Source of the DNA: an uncultured Chryseobacterium sp.
Lineage (GTDB): Bacteria; Bacteroidota; Bacteroidia; Flavobacteriales; Weeksellaceae
DNA: 64,000 nucleotides
Reading direction: 5' to 3'
Assembly (NCBI GenBank): GCA_913778085.1
Contig: CAJYXJ010000074.1
Span: 1-64,000, forward strand
Part shown: piece by piece, positions 32,528 to 41,853 of the stretch
Numbering within the stretch: position 1 is the first letter of the stretch
How the letters are laid out: each line of letters opens with the position of its first letter
The notes under the pieces: model-generated
Database searches by the model: none
What the model was told of the DNA's origin: nothing
The model's input: the letters and a program-made list of their open reading frames with translations, nothing else
Program-made: the position numbers and the translations under genes

Positions 32528-33637
32528 TTACAATTTTGTCACAGTCAGCTTGTAATACGCTGAGTTATGCAAATCCAATTCGATTTTGTAATTTCCTGCC
32601 TGTGAAACCTTATAGGCAGGATCTCCGGTTACGGTACCTTCCGCACTCATGAACGATTTAACGGCAGTTCCTGAAACCAATGTCTGATCCGCGCTTTCCG
32701 GCTGGAACTTCATGGCCCAGTCGTCATTGGCTCTGAACTTGAAGACCCCTGAAGCAGCAAGTGCAATTGAATTGATGACATACGTTTTTGTTGTTGGATT
32801 ATAAACAAAATCCGTGTCTGATCCCCAACCGGTAGGTGTTGCATCCCCAATAACCCCAAAGTTGGCGATTACGGAAGAATACGTATTGGCGGCCCAATCC
32901 ACCTTTATGTAATACGTTCCAGCAGCAGCAGCCTTAATGTTATCGCCGTCTGCTTTCAGCTTTCCGGTTTTGGTACCATCATCTCCTTTATTTCCGGGCC
33001 AATCCTGGTTGATAGCAAATTTGTATTCACTGTTCGGACTGGTTACATAAATAAACCCTCTGTACTTATCATCTTTTGAAGGTGAAAACAGGTTTGGAGA
33101 GTTGGCAGGTGTCCAGTCTGCATATCCTGCTGCGCCAGCATATCCGCCGGGAACATTAATTTTTGGATAGATTAGATCGGGGTTTGGCGTGTAACCGGTG
33201 ATATTGACAGCAACAACATTTGAATAATAAGCCGTAACATTGTTCACACTTGATTTTAGCCTTACTTCAATTGATTTTGCAACGTTAGGAGCTACATTTA
33301 GTTCAGAAAGGATATTGTTAAGTTGAAGATGAGTTAGTGAAAACGTATTCTGGTCCATTGACACTTCTATCGATACACTTTTAGAAAAACTGGTTCCTGC
33401 CACTGCAAATTCTGCAGCATTGGTGAAAACAATGTTCGGTGTAAACACTGGATTGGTATAGGTAAATGTTACCGCTGCTTGACTTGCAATGACTTCATTC
33501 AAAACAACGGATTGTTTATCCGCCGATATTTTACTCTGTGCCGTGTTATTCAGCGTAAGTTTATCATCATCTTCTTTACAAGAAAAGATCAGAAAACTTA
33601 AACATCCTAAAAGAAATATTTTTAATAAATTTTTCAT
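32528..33637 (-). CDS. SusE/SusF-type starch-binding outer-membrane lipoprotein
   Basis: A 369-residue lipoprotein with lipobox IFSC (cysteine at residue 20) followed by KEDDD, the acidic export tag of surface lipoproteins in this phylum. The SusE N-terminal Ig-like domain (about 30-145) precedes two starch-binding CBM-type domains, with tryptophan-rich segments such as YADWTPANSP and YKFAINQDWPGNKGDDGT and VFKFRANDDWAMKFQ. It would hold starch at the cell surface for SusCD and enzymes. It lies 15 bases after susD on the same transcript. Confidence 0.9.
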   Translation of the reverse strand: MKNLLKIFLLGCLSFLIFSCKEDDDKLTLNNTAQSKISADKQSVVLNEVIASQAAVTFTYTNPVFTPNIVFTNAAEFAVAGTSFSKSVSIEVSMDQNTFSLTHLQLNNILSELNVAPNVAKSIEVRLKSSVNNVTAYYSNVVAVNITGYTPNPDLIYPKINVPGGYAGAAGYADWTPANSPNLFSPSKDDKYRGFIYVTSPNSEYKFAINQDWPGNKGDDGTKTGKLKADGDNIKAAAAGTYYIKVDWAANTYSSVIANFGVIGDATPTGWGSDTDFVYNPTTKTYVINSIALAASGVFKFRANDDWAMKFQPESADQTLVSGTAVKSFMSAEGTVTGDPAYKVSQAGNYKIELDLHNSAYYKLTVTKL

Positions 33638-33652
33638 TTTTTAATTCTTTGA

Positions 33653-35206
33653 TTAATACCCTGTATTTTGTTTCAAGTTTGGATTTGCCTGCAAAGCAGA
33701 TTCCGGAATAGGAAAAACGTTGTAATTTGTAGAAATAGACGTTCCGTTTAACGTTCCTCCTTTCCAAGGCCATAAATAATTGTTGCCAGTAAATCTTCCA
33801 TAACGTATGAGATCCTGTCTTCTTACACCTTCCAGACCTAATTCTCTTCCTCTTTCATCCAGAATCGACTGAAGCGTAATAGAAGATAAAGCTGAAGCAT
33901 TAGCCCTTACACGGATTTGATTTACGTAAGTAAGTCCCTGTCCAACATTAACCGTAGAAGCTCCCCTTAAAGCACATTCAGCATATATTAGATAGGTATC
34001 TGCCAATCTGAAAAGTGGAAAATCGGTAGAAGAAAACGAAGTTGCATTTCCGGAACCGTCTGTATTTTTGTTTGAAAATTTAATTGAAGGATACCCGTCT
34101 GTCCATTCTTTATAATCATTCATTTCAAAATTATGCCCGGTAGTCCAGAATAATTTGGCTCTTACATCTGTACTTGCACTCAATTGTGTTGCGTTTGAAC
34201 CAAAAAGACCGTACCATGCTTTTGTAGCACGATGTCCTCCCCAACCTTCTGTTGCGCCATATGTAGCAAGATTCATTGTAGTTGAATTTAAACCTCCGTT
34301 TATAATATAAGTAGTGTTTCCGTAACTTTGAGAAGAAACTGCGTCAGCAATAAGAGGAAAAATAATTTCCTTTGAAGTATTGTTATCGGCTCTGAAATTC
34401 TTTATAAAATTGGATTCCAACTGGTAATTTCCATTCGAAATCACTTTTGCGGCATAAGTACCTGCATCATTATATCTTGCCGCACCTGTGTATACTTCTG
34501 CATTAAGATAAAGCTTTGCCAGCAACATTTGAACGACAGCCTGATTCGCTCTACCATAAGTATTGGTATTACTTATTTTTGATTCAATGTCTTTAAGTTC
34601 GGATTCAACAAAACTAAACAGCTCTGCTCTGGAAGCTTCAGGAAGAGGTGCTGCAGAACCATAAGTCGTATCATTAACCAATGGTCCTTTTCCGAAAAAG
34701 TCAATCAGATAGTAATAAGACAGCGCCCTTAAAAATCTTAATTCACTTACGTATTGTTCTTCGTTTGGTACATCAACTTTATTTTTAAGAATTAAGATAA
34801 GATTCGTTGTCTGAGGAATGGTATAATAGATTCTATCATATACATATTTAAAAAATTTATTATTAGAGTTCCATCCTGTAGTCGTTGTCAACTGATCAAG
34901 ACCGTTATCTCCCCATCTGTTTTTCATTTCATCTGCCGTAAAATCATTCAGGTTTACAAGTCCTCGGATAAATGGAGACTCTCCTGCGTTAGCTCCTGAA
35001 ATATCCGAATCTCCAGGTCCGCTTACACTTGAAAGAGCGAAGGTGGAATACATTCTTGAAAGAAGTCCCTCGACCGCATTTGGATCTCTTATAAGAAGCT
35101 GTTCAAGAGTCAATTCATATTTTGGTTCTGTTTCTAAGTCACTTGTACAAGAACCTAAAAATAAGCCTGCAATCGCTAATAGACTATATATTTTTGTTTT
35201 TTTCAT
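33653..35206 (-). CDS. SusD-family nutrient-binding outer-membrane lipoprotein
   Basis: A 517-residue protein with lipobox LGSC (cysteine 20). TPR-like helices form the N-terminal scaffold, with the family segments ELRFLRALSYYYLIDFFGKGPLV (about 152-174), and the C-terminal region ERGRELGLEGVRRQDLIRYG (about 442-461) is typical of SusD/RagB. It closes the lid over the SusC barrel and binds malto-oligosaccharides. It lies ten bases after susC. The final residues PNLKQNTGY agree with the family C-terminus. Confidence 0.95.
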   Translation of the reverse strand: MKKTKIYSLLAIAGLFLGSCTSDLETEPKYELTLEQLLIRDPNAVEGLLSRMYSTFALSSVSGPGDSDISGANAGESPFIRGLVNLNDFTADEMKNRWGDNGLDQLTTTTGWNSNNKFFKYVYDRIYYTIPQTTNLILILKNKVDVPNEEQYVSELRFLRALSYYYLIDFFGKGPLVNDTTYGSAAPLPEASRAELFSFVESELKDIESKISNTNTYGRANQAVVQMLLAKLYLNAEVYTGAARYNDAGTYAAKVISNGNYQLESNFIKNFRADNNTSKEIIFPLIADAVSSQSYGNTTYIINGGLNSTTMNLATYGATEGWGGHRATKAWYGLFGSNATQLSASTDVRAKLFWTTGHNFEMNDYKEWTDGYPSIKFSNKNTDGSGNATSFSSTDFPLFRLADTYLIYAECALRGASTVNVGQGLTYVNQIRVRANASALSSITLQSILDERGRELGLEGVRRQDLIRYGRFTGNNYLWPWKGGTLNGTSISTNYNVFPIPESALQANPNLKQNTGY

Positions 35207-35216
35207 TTTTACTGAA

Positions 35217-38093
35217 TTAAAAATTAAAGTTAAAACCTACTGTATAAATTCTAGGTCTTGGATAAAAATTATTATCAATACCACCAAAGTTTTCAGGATC
35301 CTGACCTTTATACTTTGTAATGATAAAAGCATTATTTACAGATGCATATACTCTAAGATCAAGCTTGTTTCCAAATATTTTCTGGAAATTGTATCCTAAA
35401 GTAGCATTATCCAACCTTAGGAAAGAAGCATCATGTAAAAAATAATCGGAAAAGTACATATTGTCCGTAGGCTGAACAAGATTAAATGAAGATCTTCCGT
35501 CATAAAAATCCAGTACATTACTCAAATGTTCGGAATTTGCTGTTTTAGCCTGATTAATGAAACCTTGTGCAACATGTCTTCCATCATAGACTTTACCACC
35601 GATCTGACCTCTGAAGTTTGCTGTAAAATCCCAATTCTTATAATTAAGACTTGTTCCGAAACCGTAAGTAAAATTCGGAACGATTTGCGCGTCATATCTG
35701 TCCTCATTGGTAATTTTTCCATCTCCGTTTCTATCTACAAAACTGTTGGCAATCGGATTGCCGTTTGCATCATACACCTGTTGGAACATCCACGCCGAAT
35801 AAGGCTGTAGCCCCACTACATGATAAGCAATCTTTACCCCTGTGCCCACAGGTAAGTCTCCGCCAGCCTGAATTCTGTCATAATATTTTAGTTCCAGTAT
35901 TTTACCTTTATTGTAGGTAAAGTTTCCAAAAATATTCCAGTTTACATTTTCTGTTTTAAGAGGATTGATATTTAAATTTAATTCAATCCCTCTATTTCTA
36001 AGCGAACCTACGTTATCGGAAAACTCATTTGTTAATGCCTGTCCCGGAGGAACCGGTGCTTTTAGCAATAGATCGGTAGACTTCCTGTCATATACGTCAA
36101 CACTACCTGAAATCAGATTTCCTTGAAAGAAGCTGAAATCAAATCCAGCATTCCAGCTTGTAGTTGTCTCCCATTTGAGGTTTTCGTTAAATCCTAAAGC
36201 ATTGTAAATATTATATCCTGGAAGATATTGTGCATTTTCGGAACCTAAAGAAAATAAAGGTCTTGAAGGATAAAACCCTCCTGATATTTGAGTAATATCC
36301 TGTTGACCGGTTTGACCCCATCCTATTCTAAGTTTTAATTCCTTTACTATAGAAGAATTTTTCAGAAAAGATTCTTCCTGCATTTTCCAGGCAAATGCAG
36401 CTGATGGAAAATATCCCCATTGATTGTCAAAACCATTAAACAACGAAGAAGCATCGGCTCTCATTGAAGCAGTAAATAAATATTTATTTCTAATATCGAT
36501 ATTAGTTCTCGCAAAAAAGGACTGAAGATTCAAATGATTAAAATATCCGAAACTGGGATTTGCCCTATTCGGCTGAGGAATACGAATCCCTGTTCCGGTA
36601 GGGTCTGCATAAAACTGTTCTTTATTTCCGTCATAACGGAAATCCTGATAAGTATATCCTCCTTGAATTAAAAAGTTGGTGAAGAAATCGTTTATCTTTC
36701 TGTTATATACCAAGTAAGCATCTAAATTTCTGTTGTTAGCAAACTGATTTTCAGCATATCCAAGTCCTGGATTGTATAATATATCATTGAGCGAATTATA
36801 CACCAAATTGATTACAGAATTTCTTGAATTCTGATCATAAGTTTCGCGAATCTTAGTTTTTGAAGATTCTAATCCCATATTTACAACCGCTCTCAAGTCA
36901 GGAAGAAAATGAAATTTATAATCCAGCTCAATATTTCCCAAAAAACGCATTGTATTTTCCGGTCTGTGCCTTTGATCCAGTAATCCTAAAGGATTTGAAT
37001 CATAAGTTAAATTATATTTTCCGTTTTTATCGATATAATAATTTTGATAATATCCGCCGAAATAATTTGGTCCGGACTGTCCCCAGACATCCCTGCTATA
37101 AACAGGTAAAGTAGGATTTCTTGTTAAGGCCGCACCAATTGCTCCTCCAGCATCTACCGTTTGTTTATCAACTTTGAAACCTTTGGCATTAATATCAACC
37201 TTTAAGTGTTTGTCGAAAAAAGTTGGCGTCAGACGTAATGAGGCTGAGTATCTTTCCAGATCATCATTCTTTACTACTCCTTCTGTTCTATTATATCCCA
37301 AGGAAAGTCTTACCGGAAGGGTTTTAAAAAGATTTCCTGAAGCACTGAAATTATTATCGGTAGAAACCGATGTTCTATATACGACGTCCTGCCAATTCGT
37401 ATTATATATTTTACCCGGAACGGTAGGGTTATTTATATTTCCTCCTACACCCAGTTTCCAGACATCATTTGGAAAATATGTTTTTATAAATTCTACGTAT
37501 TGATCAGAATCCATTACATCAATATACTTTGTAACCTGGCCTATGGAAACATTTGTACTAAAATTCATTTTAAGCCTTCCCCCACCGGATTTTGTTTTGA
37601 TCAAAATAACTCCGTTTGAGGCTCTGGCTCCGTAGATAGCAGTGGCAGAAGCATCTTTCAAGATGGAAAACGACTCAATATCATTTGGATTAATCAAAGC
37701 TAAAGGGTTTTGTATTCCTGCGGGATTTGTTGAATCCAACGGAATTCCATCGATTACGATTAAAGGATTATTTGAAGCGCTTAAAGACGATCCCCCTCTT
37801 ATTCTTATATTTGGAGCTGAATCGGGTGAACCTCCCGAATTGGTTATTCTTACACCAGGAGCTTTTCCTTGAATCAACTGGTCAGCAGATACGATAGCTC
37901 CTTTGTTAAAATCTTTTTCTGAGATTGCTGTAACAGATCCTGTTAAATCAGATTTTTTCTTTGCTCCATACCCAATGAGAACCACCTCATCAATTTTTTT
38001 CTCCTTGGTTGTAGAGTCCGTTTGTGCATGGACCATTGCGCTGGCCAGCAAGAAGGCAGGCGCAATTTTTAATACCGTTGTAAAGTTTTTCAC
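35217..38093 (-). CDS. SusC-family TonB-dependent outer-membrane transporter
   Basis: A 958-residue barrel protein starting at a GTG (38093), with signal peptide MKNFTTVLKIAPAFLLASA. The TonB-box-like segment (DEVVLIGYGAKKKSDLTGSV) and the plug domain (KGAIVSADQLIQGKAPGVRI through NDIESFSILKDASATAIYGARASNGVILIKTKSG) follow. The barrel ends in aromatic RIYTVGFNFNF. The carboxypeptidase-regulatory N-terminal extension present in many SusC proteins is absent, so this one is short. It imports malto-oligosaccharides with the SusD partner. It is the first gene of the starch operon, divergent from metG; a palindrome lies in the shared spacer. Confidence 0.95.
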   Translation of the reverse strand: MKNFTTVLKIAPAFLLASAMVHAQTDSTTKEKKIDEVVLIGYGAKKKSDLTGSVTAISEKDFNKGAIVSADQLIQGKAPGVRITNSGGSPDSAPNIRIRGGSSLSASNNPLIVIDGIPLDSTNPAGIQNPLALINPNDIESFSILKDASATAIYGARASNGVILIKTKSGGGRLKMNFSTNVSIGQVTKYIDVMDSDQYVEFIKTYFPNDVWKLGVGGNINNPTVPGKIYNTNWQDVVYRTSVSTDNNFSASGNLFKTLPVRLSLGYNRTEGVVKNDDLERYSASLRLTPTFFDKHLKVDINAKGFKVDKQTVDAGGAIGAALTRNPTLPVYSRDVWGQSGPNYFGGYYQNYYIDKNGKYNLTYDSNPLGLLDQRHRPENTMRFLGNIELDYKFHFLPDLRAVVNMGLESSKTKIRETYDQNSRNSVINLVYNSLNDILYNPGLGYAENQFANNRNLDAYLVYNRKINDFFTNFLIQGGYTYQDFRYDGNKEQFYADPTGTGIRIPQPNRANPSFGYFNHLNLQSFFARTNIDIRNKYLFTASMRADASSLFNGFDNQWGYFPSAAFAWKMQEESFLKNSSIVKELKLRIGWGQTGQQDITQISGGFYPSRPLFSLGSENAQYLPGYNIYNALGFNENLKWETTTSWNAGFDFSFFQGNLISGSVDVYDRKSTDLLLKAPVPPGQALTNEFSDNVGSLRNRGIELNLNINPLKTENVNWNIFGNFTYNKGKILELKYYDRIQAGGDLPVGTGVKIAYHVVGLQPYSAWMFQQVYDANGNPIANSFVDRNGDGKITNEDRYDAQIVPNFTYGFGTSLNYKNWDFTANFRGQIGGKVYDGRHVAQGFINQAKTANSEHLSNVLDFYDGRSSFNLVQPTDNMYFSDYFLHDASFLRLDNATLGYNFQKIFGNKLDLRVYASVNNAFIITKYKGQDPENFGGIDNNFYPRPRIYTVGFNFNF

Positions 38094-38297
38094 AATATTA
38101 TTTTTATATAGTTTCGTCTGAGTTATTTTAGCCTAAAAGGCCTGATGCAATTTATAAAAAAAATAGAATTAACTTAAATTTAATAAAAAATTAAATAAAT
38201 TTATGTAAATTTAAAGCGCTAATTTAGTTAGAATGTTATTTTACAGCCGTTTATATTAAAATATGCAAAACATAACATTACTACAATTTTAACAAAA

Positions 38298-38317
38298 AGT
38301 TAAACATTCGTTTAACT
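38298..38317. promoter_or_regulatory. Perfect dyad, candidate operator
   Basis: AGTTAAACATTCGTTTAACT has 8-base arms around ATTC, the size and symmetry of a dimeric-repressor site. It lies about 205 bases upstream of susC and about 80 upstream of the metG -7 box. Confidence 0.4.
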
Positions 38318-38395
38318 AAATATACCCTTTTCATCAATTTAGTTATCATCAAAAGCCTTAGTCCTGTTATCTTCTCTACTTTCAATGATTATCCT

Positions 38396-38403
38396 TATCT
38401 TTG
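38396..38403 (+). promoter_or_regulatory. -7 promoter box for metG
   Basis: TATCTTTG, an exact TAnnTTTG match, 25 bases before the metG ATG. Confidence 0.6.
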
Positions 38404-38427
38404 CGTATCAAAAAAACTTTACTATAA

Positions 38428-40464
38428 ATGTCAAACAGAAAGATGATTACGGCGGCTTTGCCTTATGCAAACGGACCGGTTCATATAGGGCATTTGGCGG
38501 GTGTTTATATTCCTGCGGATGTATATGCAAGATTTCAGAGAAGATTAGGGAAAGACGTCGCGTTTATCTGCGGTTCGGATGAGCACGGGATTCCTATTAC
38601 CATAAGAGCTAAAAAAGAAGGCGTAACCCCTCAGGATATCGTGGATAAATACCACGAAATCATTAAAAAATCCTTTTCGGATCTGGGTATTTCCTTTGAT
38701 GAATATTCCAGGACGACTTCCAAAAAACACTACGAAACCAGTCAGGATTTCTTTAAAGTGCTTCATGAAAAAGGAAAGTTTACTGAAGAAATGTCTGAGC
38801 AGTACTTTGACGAACAGGCCGGAGAATTCCTGGCCGACCGTTATATTGTAGGAACCTGCCCGAACTGCGGCAATGAAAATGCTTACGGCGACCAGTGCGA
38901 AAAATGCGGTTCTACCCTTTCGCCTTCCGAGCTGATCAATCCGAAATCGATGCTGAGCGGAAATGTTCCTATCTTAAAAGAAACCAAAAACTGGTACTTG
39001 CCATTAAATGAATATGAAGATTTCCTAAACGAATGGATCATCGAAGGCCACAAGGACGACTGGAAGCCCAACGTTTACGGACAGGTAAAATCATGGCTGA
39101 ATGACGGATTGAAGTCGCGCGCCATGACTAGAGACCTCAACTGGGGGGTTCCTGTTCCTTTGCCGGGTGCGGAAGGAAAAGTATTGTACGTATGGTTTGA
39201 TGCCCCGATCGGCTATATTTCGTTCACGAAAGAATGGGCGGAGAAAAACGGCAAAGACTGGAAAGATTACTGGCAGAGCGAAGAATCAGATCTGGTTCAT
39301 TTCATCGGAAAAGACAATATCGTGTTCCACTGTATTATTTTCCCTTCAATGATGAAGGCCCACGGCGATTATGTAATGCCGAAAAACGTTCCCGCTTTTG
39401 AATTCCTGAACCTGGAAAACGATAAAATCTCAACGTCCAGAAACTGGGCAGTCTGGGCCCATGAATACGTGGAAGATTTCCCGGGACAGCAGGATGTACT
39501 GCGGTACGCGCTTCTGTCCTCCGCTCCGGAAACCAAGGATAATAATTTTACCTGGAAAGATTTCCAGACAAAGAACAATTCTGAATTGGTTGGAATTTTC
39601 GGGAACTTTATTAACAGAGTTGCTGTTTTGATTCATAAATATTATGACGGAATTGTACCTCAGGGTGATGCAAATGCTTCTGAATTGCAGGAGATCAATA
39701 AATCTGCTAAAGAGATCGCAGGCTCCCTTGAGAACTATGAATTCAGAAATTCTTTGACGGCTCTGATGAATCTTGCCCGTTTCGGAAACCAGTATCTTCA
39801 GACGGAAGAGCCTTGGAAAACCATTAAAGACAACCCTGAAAAAGCGGCAAACTCTCTATTTGTTGGTGCTCAGATTGCCGTTGCTTTGGCGCAGCTGTGT
39901 GAACCATTTATGCCGTTCAGTTCAGAGAAATTACTGAATATGTTTAACGTTCAAAAATCAAAATGGAGCGATGTTGAGACAAAATCTGTTTTGATCGAAA
40001 CCGGACATCAGATGAATGCATCCTCTCTTCTTTTCTCAAAAATTGAAGATGACGTCATTGAAGCGCAAATTCAGAAGCTTGAAAATACCAAGCAAAACAA
40101 TAAAAAAACCAACCCTAACGCCAACCCTATGAAAGACGAGATCACTTTTGATGATTTTACGAAAATCGACCTGAGAACCGCAACTATTTTAGAAGCTGAA
40201 AAAGTAGAAAAAGCTGATAAATTGCTGAAACTGACCGTTGACACAGGGGTTGATGTAAGAACGGTTGTTTCGGGAATCGCGGAAAGCTTTACTCCGGAAG
40301 AAGTCATCGGAAAGCAGGTGATGATTTTATTAAACCTTGCGCCGAGAAAGATCAGAGGCATCGAATCCCAGGGAATGTTGTTATTAACTACTAAACCCGA
40401 TGGAAAACTGTCTTTCGTAACACCGGATGACCGCAATGTAGAAAACGGTATTGAGATCGGGTAA
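38428..40464 (+). CDS. metG: Methionine-tRNA ligase
   Basis: A 678-residue class I aminoacyl-tRNA synthetase that charges tRNA-Met. HIGH motif at residues 19-22 (PVHIGHLAG). The zinc knuckle has CPNCGNENAYGDQCEKCG (about 145-162), the four cysteines of the MetRS type 1 form. The KMSKS-type loop reads DKISTS (about 332-337). The anticodon-binding domain and a C-terminal tRNA-binding EMAP/OB-fold domain (ITFDDFTKIDLRTATILEAEKVEKADKLLKL, about 572-602) follow. Domain order is normal for the homodimeric enzyme. It has a -7 box upstream and a strong terminator at the end. Confidence 0.97.
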   Translation: MSNRKMITAALPYANGPVHIGHLAGVYIPADVYARFQRRLGKDVAFICGSDEHGIPITIRAKKEGVTPQDIVDKYHEIIKKSFSDLGISFDEYSRTTSKKHYETSQDFFKVLHEKGKFTEEMSEQYFDEQAGEFLADRYIVGTCPNCGNENAYGDQCEKCGSTLSPSELINPKSMLSGNVPILKETKNWYLPLNEYEDFLNEWIIEGHKDDWKPNVYGQVKSWLNDGLKSRAMTRDLNWGVPVPLPGAEGKVLYVWFDAPIGYISFTKEWAEKNGKDWKDYWQSEESDLVHFIGKDNIVFHCIIFPSMMKAHGDYVMPKNVPAFEFLNLENDKISTSRNWAVWAHEYVEDFPGQQDVLRYALLSSAPETKDNNFTWKDFQTKNNSELVGIFGNFINRVAVLIHKYYDGIVPQGDANASELQEINKSAKEIAGSLENYEFRNSLTALMNLARFGNQYLQTEEPWKTIKDNPEKAANSLFVGAQIAVALAQLCEPFMPFSSEKLLNMFNVQKSKWSDVETKSVLIETGHQMNASSLLFSKIEDDVIEAQIQKLENTKQNNKKTNPNANPMKDEITFDDFTKIDLRTATILEAEKVEKADKLLKLTVDTGVDVRTVVSGIAESFTPEEVIGKQVMILLNLAPRKIRGIESQGMLLLTTKPDGKLSFVTPDDRNVENGIEIG

Positions 40465-40484
40465 TACGATCCATTAAAATAAAT

Positions 40485-40517
40485 AAATCCACATGATATT
40501 CGCATGTGGATTTTTTT
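40485..40517 (+). terminator. metG terminator
   Basis: AAATCCACATG (40485-40495) and CATGTGGATTT (40503-40513) with a seven-base loop and a T-run. It lies 20 bases after the metG stop. Confidence 0.9.
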
Positions 40518-40544
40518 GTTTGGTAAAATTTGCAGATCTTGTCT

Positions 40545-41030
40545 TAAAAGCAATGGAACGATTCGGGTGTAGATTCCTACGGAATGACAAAAATGTGAAA
40601 AATCATGCTCTAAACTTATTAACTCCTGATTAGATTTTAATATTCAAACACCACGTTTTCAGCCCGCAGGAACGATTCGGGTGAGATTCCTACGGAATGA
40701 CAAAAATGTGAAAAATCATGCTCTAAACTCATTAGCTCACGATTAGCTTTTAATATTCAAACACAACGTTTGTCATTCCGCAGGAATCTAAGCATAGTAT
40801 TAGCGATTCGCATGGAAGATTCTAGTGTAGATTCCTACAGAATGACAAAAAAATGTGAAAAATCATACTCTAAACTTTAACTCCTGATCAGATTTTAATA
40901 TTTAAACACAACGTTTGTCGTTCTGCAGGAATCTAAACATCGTTTTAGCGATTCACACGGAAGATCCTGGTGTAGAATCCTACGGAATGACAACAAGGAT
41001 GGAAAATCATACTGTGAATTAATTACCTTA
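40545..41030 (+). repeat. Four tandem units with period 113-145 bases
   Basis: AGATTCCTACGGAATGACAA-type segments start at 40571, 40684, 40829 and 40974 (the last two slightly altered). Between them are CAACGTTTGTCATTCCGCAG (or similar) and 'AATCATGCTCTAAACT' words. ATTCC-TAC-GGAAT and ATTCC-GCA-GGAAT dyads recur in each unit. Confidence 0.85.
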
Positions 41031-41047
41031 TTGCCGAATATTTAATT

Positions 41048-41752
41048 CTATACTTTCGTCAGCCGTGCCAGGTAAGAATCTTCTTCCTGTAAAACTTTCT
41101 CAATTTTAAACCCATTATTCTCAGCTGCATTCCTTAAAGTATTGAAATCGAGATACAGCCATTTGATCGGGTCTTCGGATTCGCCTTTGTAATGCACGAT
41201 ATAATCCAGTTCGCCATAATAGCCTTCTGCCGGAATATAAACGCCGCCGTCCTCATCTTCGTCAAACATATAAAGAATATCGGTGCTATCGATTAAAATC
41301 TGCCCTTTGACATTCAGCAGGTCATATAATTTTTTCAGGTAAATGTCGATCACCTGGAGGCTTTGGAAAATTCCCGTTCCGTTCATTAACAAAAGGAGGG
41401 TATCAAAAATTCCGTCCGAATAATGAAGCATATTTTCAGCAACCGCTTTCTTTACGCCCCTCAGTTTGCAGACTTCGATGGACTTCGGTGAAATATCCAA
41501 TGCTGTAACATCCAGGTTTCTTTCATTCTGAAGATATAAAGTATGCGAACCGGCACCGGCACCGATGTCCAGTATTTTTCCCTGAGCGAGCCGTAAGGCT
41601 TTCTGTTCGATCTTATTCATCTGATTAAAATCACGAAACAGATAGTTCACCGGAAGCTCATCCAGCTCGGAAATTGATGTTTCGGTTTGTAGGTCCTCGG
41701 GATTTTCATTGTGGTAATAATCCCGTATGGCCTTACCCATTAGATCTTTCAT
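41048..41752 (-). CDS. Class I SAM-dependent methyltransferase
   Basis: A 234-residue methyltransferase. The SAM-binding motif I ILDIGAGAGSHTLYLQ (about 61-76) is followed by motif II-like VTALDISPKSIEVC and the later LLLLMNGTGIFQSL and GQILIDSTDILYMFD segments. It contains no N-terminal targeting or membrane segment and no recognisable substrate domain. The fold suits a small-molecule or protein methyltransferase of the Bacteroidetes type. It has a good promoter upstream (41771-41802) and appears to be monocistronic. Confidence 0.9.
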   Translation of the reverse strand: MKDLMGKAIRDYYHNENPEDLQTETSISELDELPVNYLFRDFNQMNKIEQKALRLAQGKILDIGAGAGSHTLYLQNERNLDVTALDISPKSIEVCKLRGVKKAVAENMLHYSDGIFDTLLLLMNGTGIFQSLQVIDIYLKKLYDLLNVKGQILIDSTDILYMFDEDEDGGVYIPAEGYYGELDYIVHYKGESEDPIKWLYLDFNTLRNAAENNGFKIEKVLQEEDSYLARLTKV

Positions 41753-41770
41753 AGGTTTTATTTATAATGG

Positions 41771-41802
41771 CAAAGATACTGTTTCCCCTGTTCAACTTCC
41801 AA
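41771..41802 (-). promoter_or_regulatory. Promoter of the methyltransferase (TTG-N21-TATCTTTG)
   Basis: -7 TATCTTTG at 41771-41778, -33 TTG at 41800-41802 on the minus strand with 21 bases between. The leader is about 13-18 bases. Confidence 0.6.
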
Positions 41803-41853
41803 TGCTCTTTTAAATCGGTTTAAGCAGATATATCTAAATGTATTTCAAACGGT

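Larger units (their letters stand above)
38094..38427. other. Divergent susC-metG regulatory region
   Basis: These 334 bases are AT-rich. They contain a perfect 8+4+8 dyad (38298-38317) and the metG -7 box (38396-38403). A convincing susC promoter box could not be found. Confidence 0.6.
40465..41047. other. Intergenic region with terminator and tandem repeats
   Basis: These 583 bases start with the metG terminator (40485-40517) and continue with four tandem repeat units (about 40545-41030). No gene is seen. Confidence 0.7.

Noticed and set aside
12240-41030. Tandem arrays considered as CRISPR
   Set aside because: The units are 113-145 bases, the repeats are degenerate, there are no 25-40-base spacers of constant length, and no cas genes are present.
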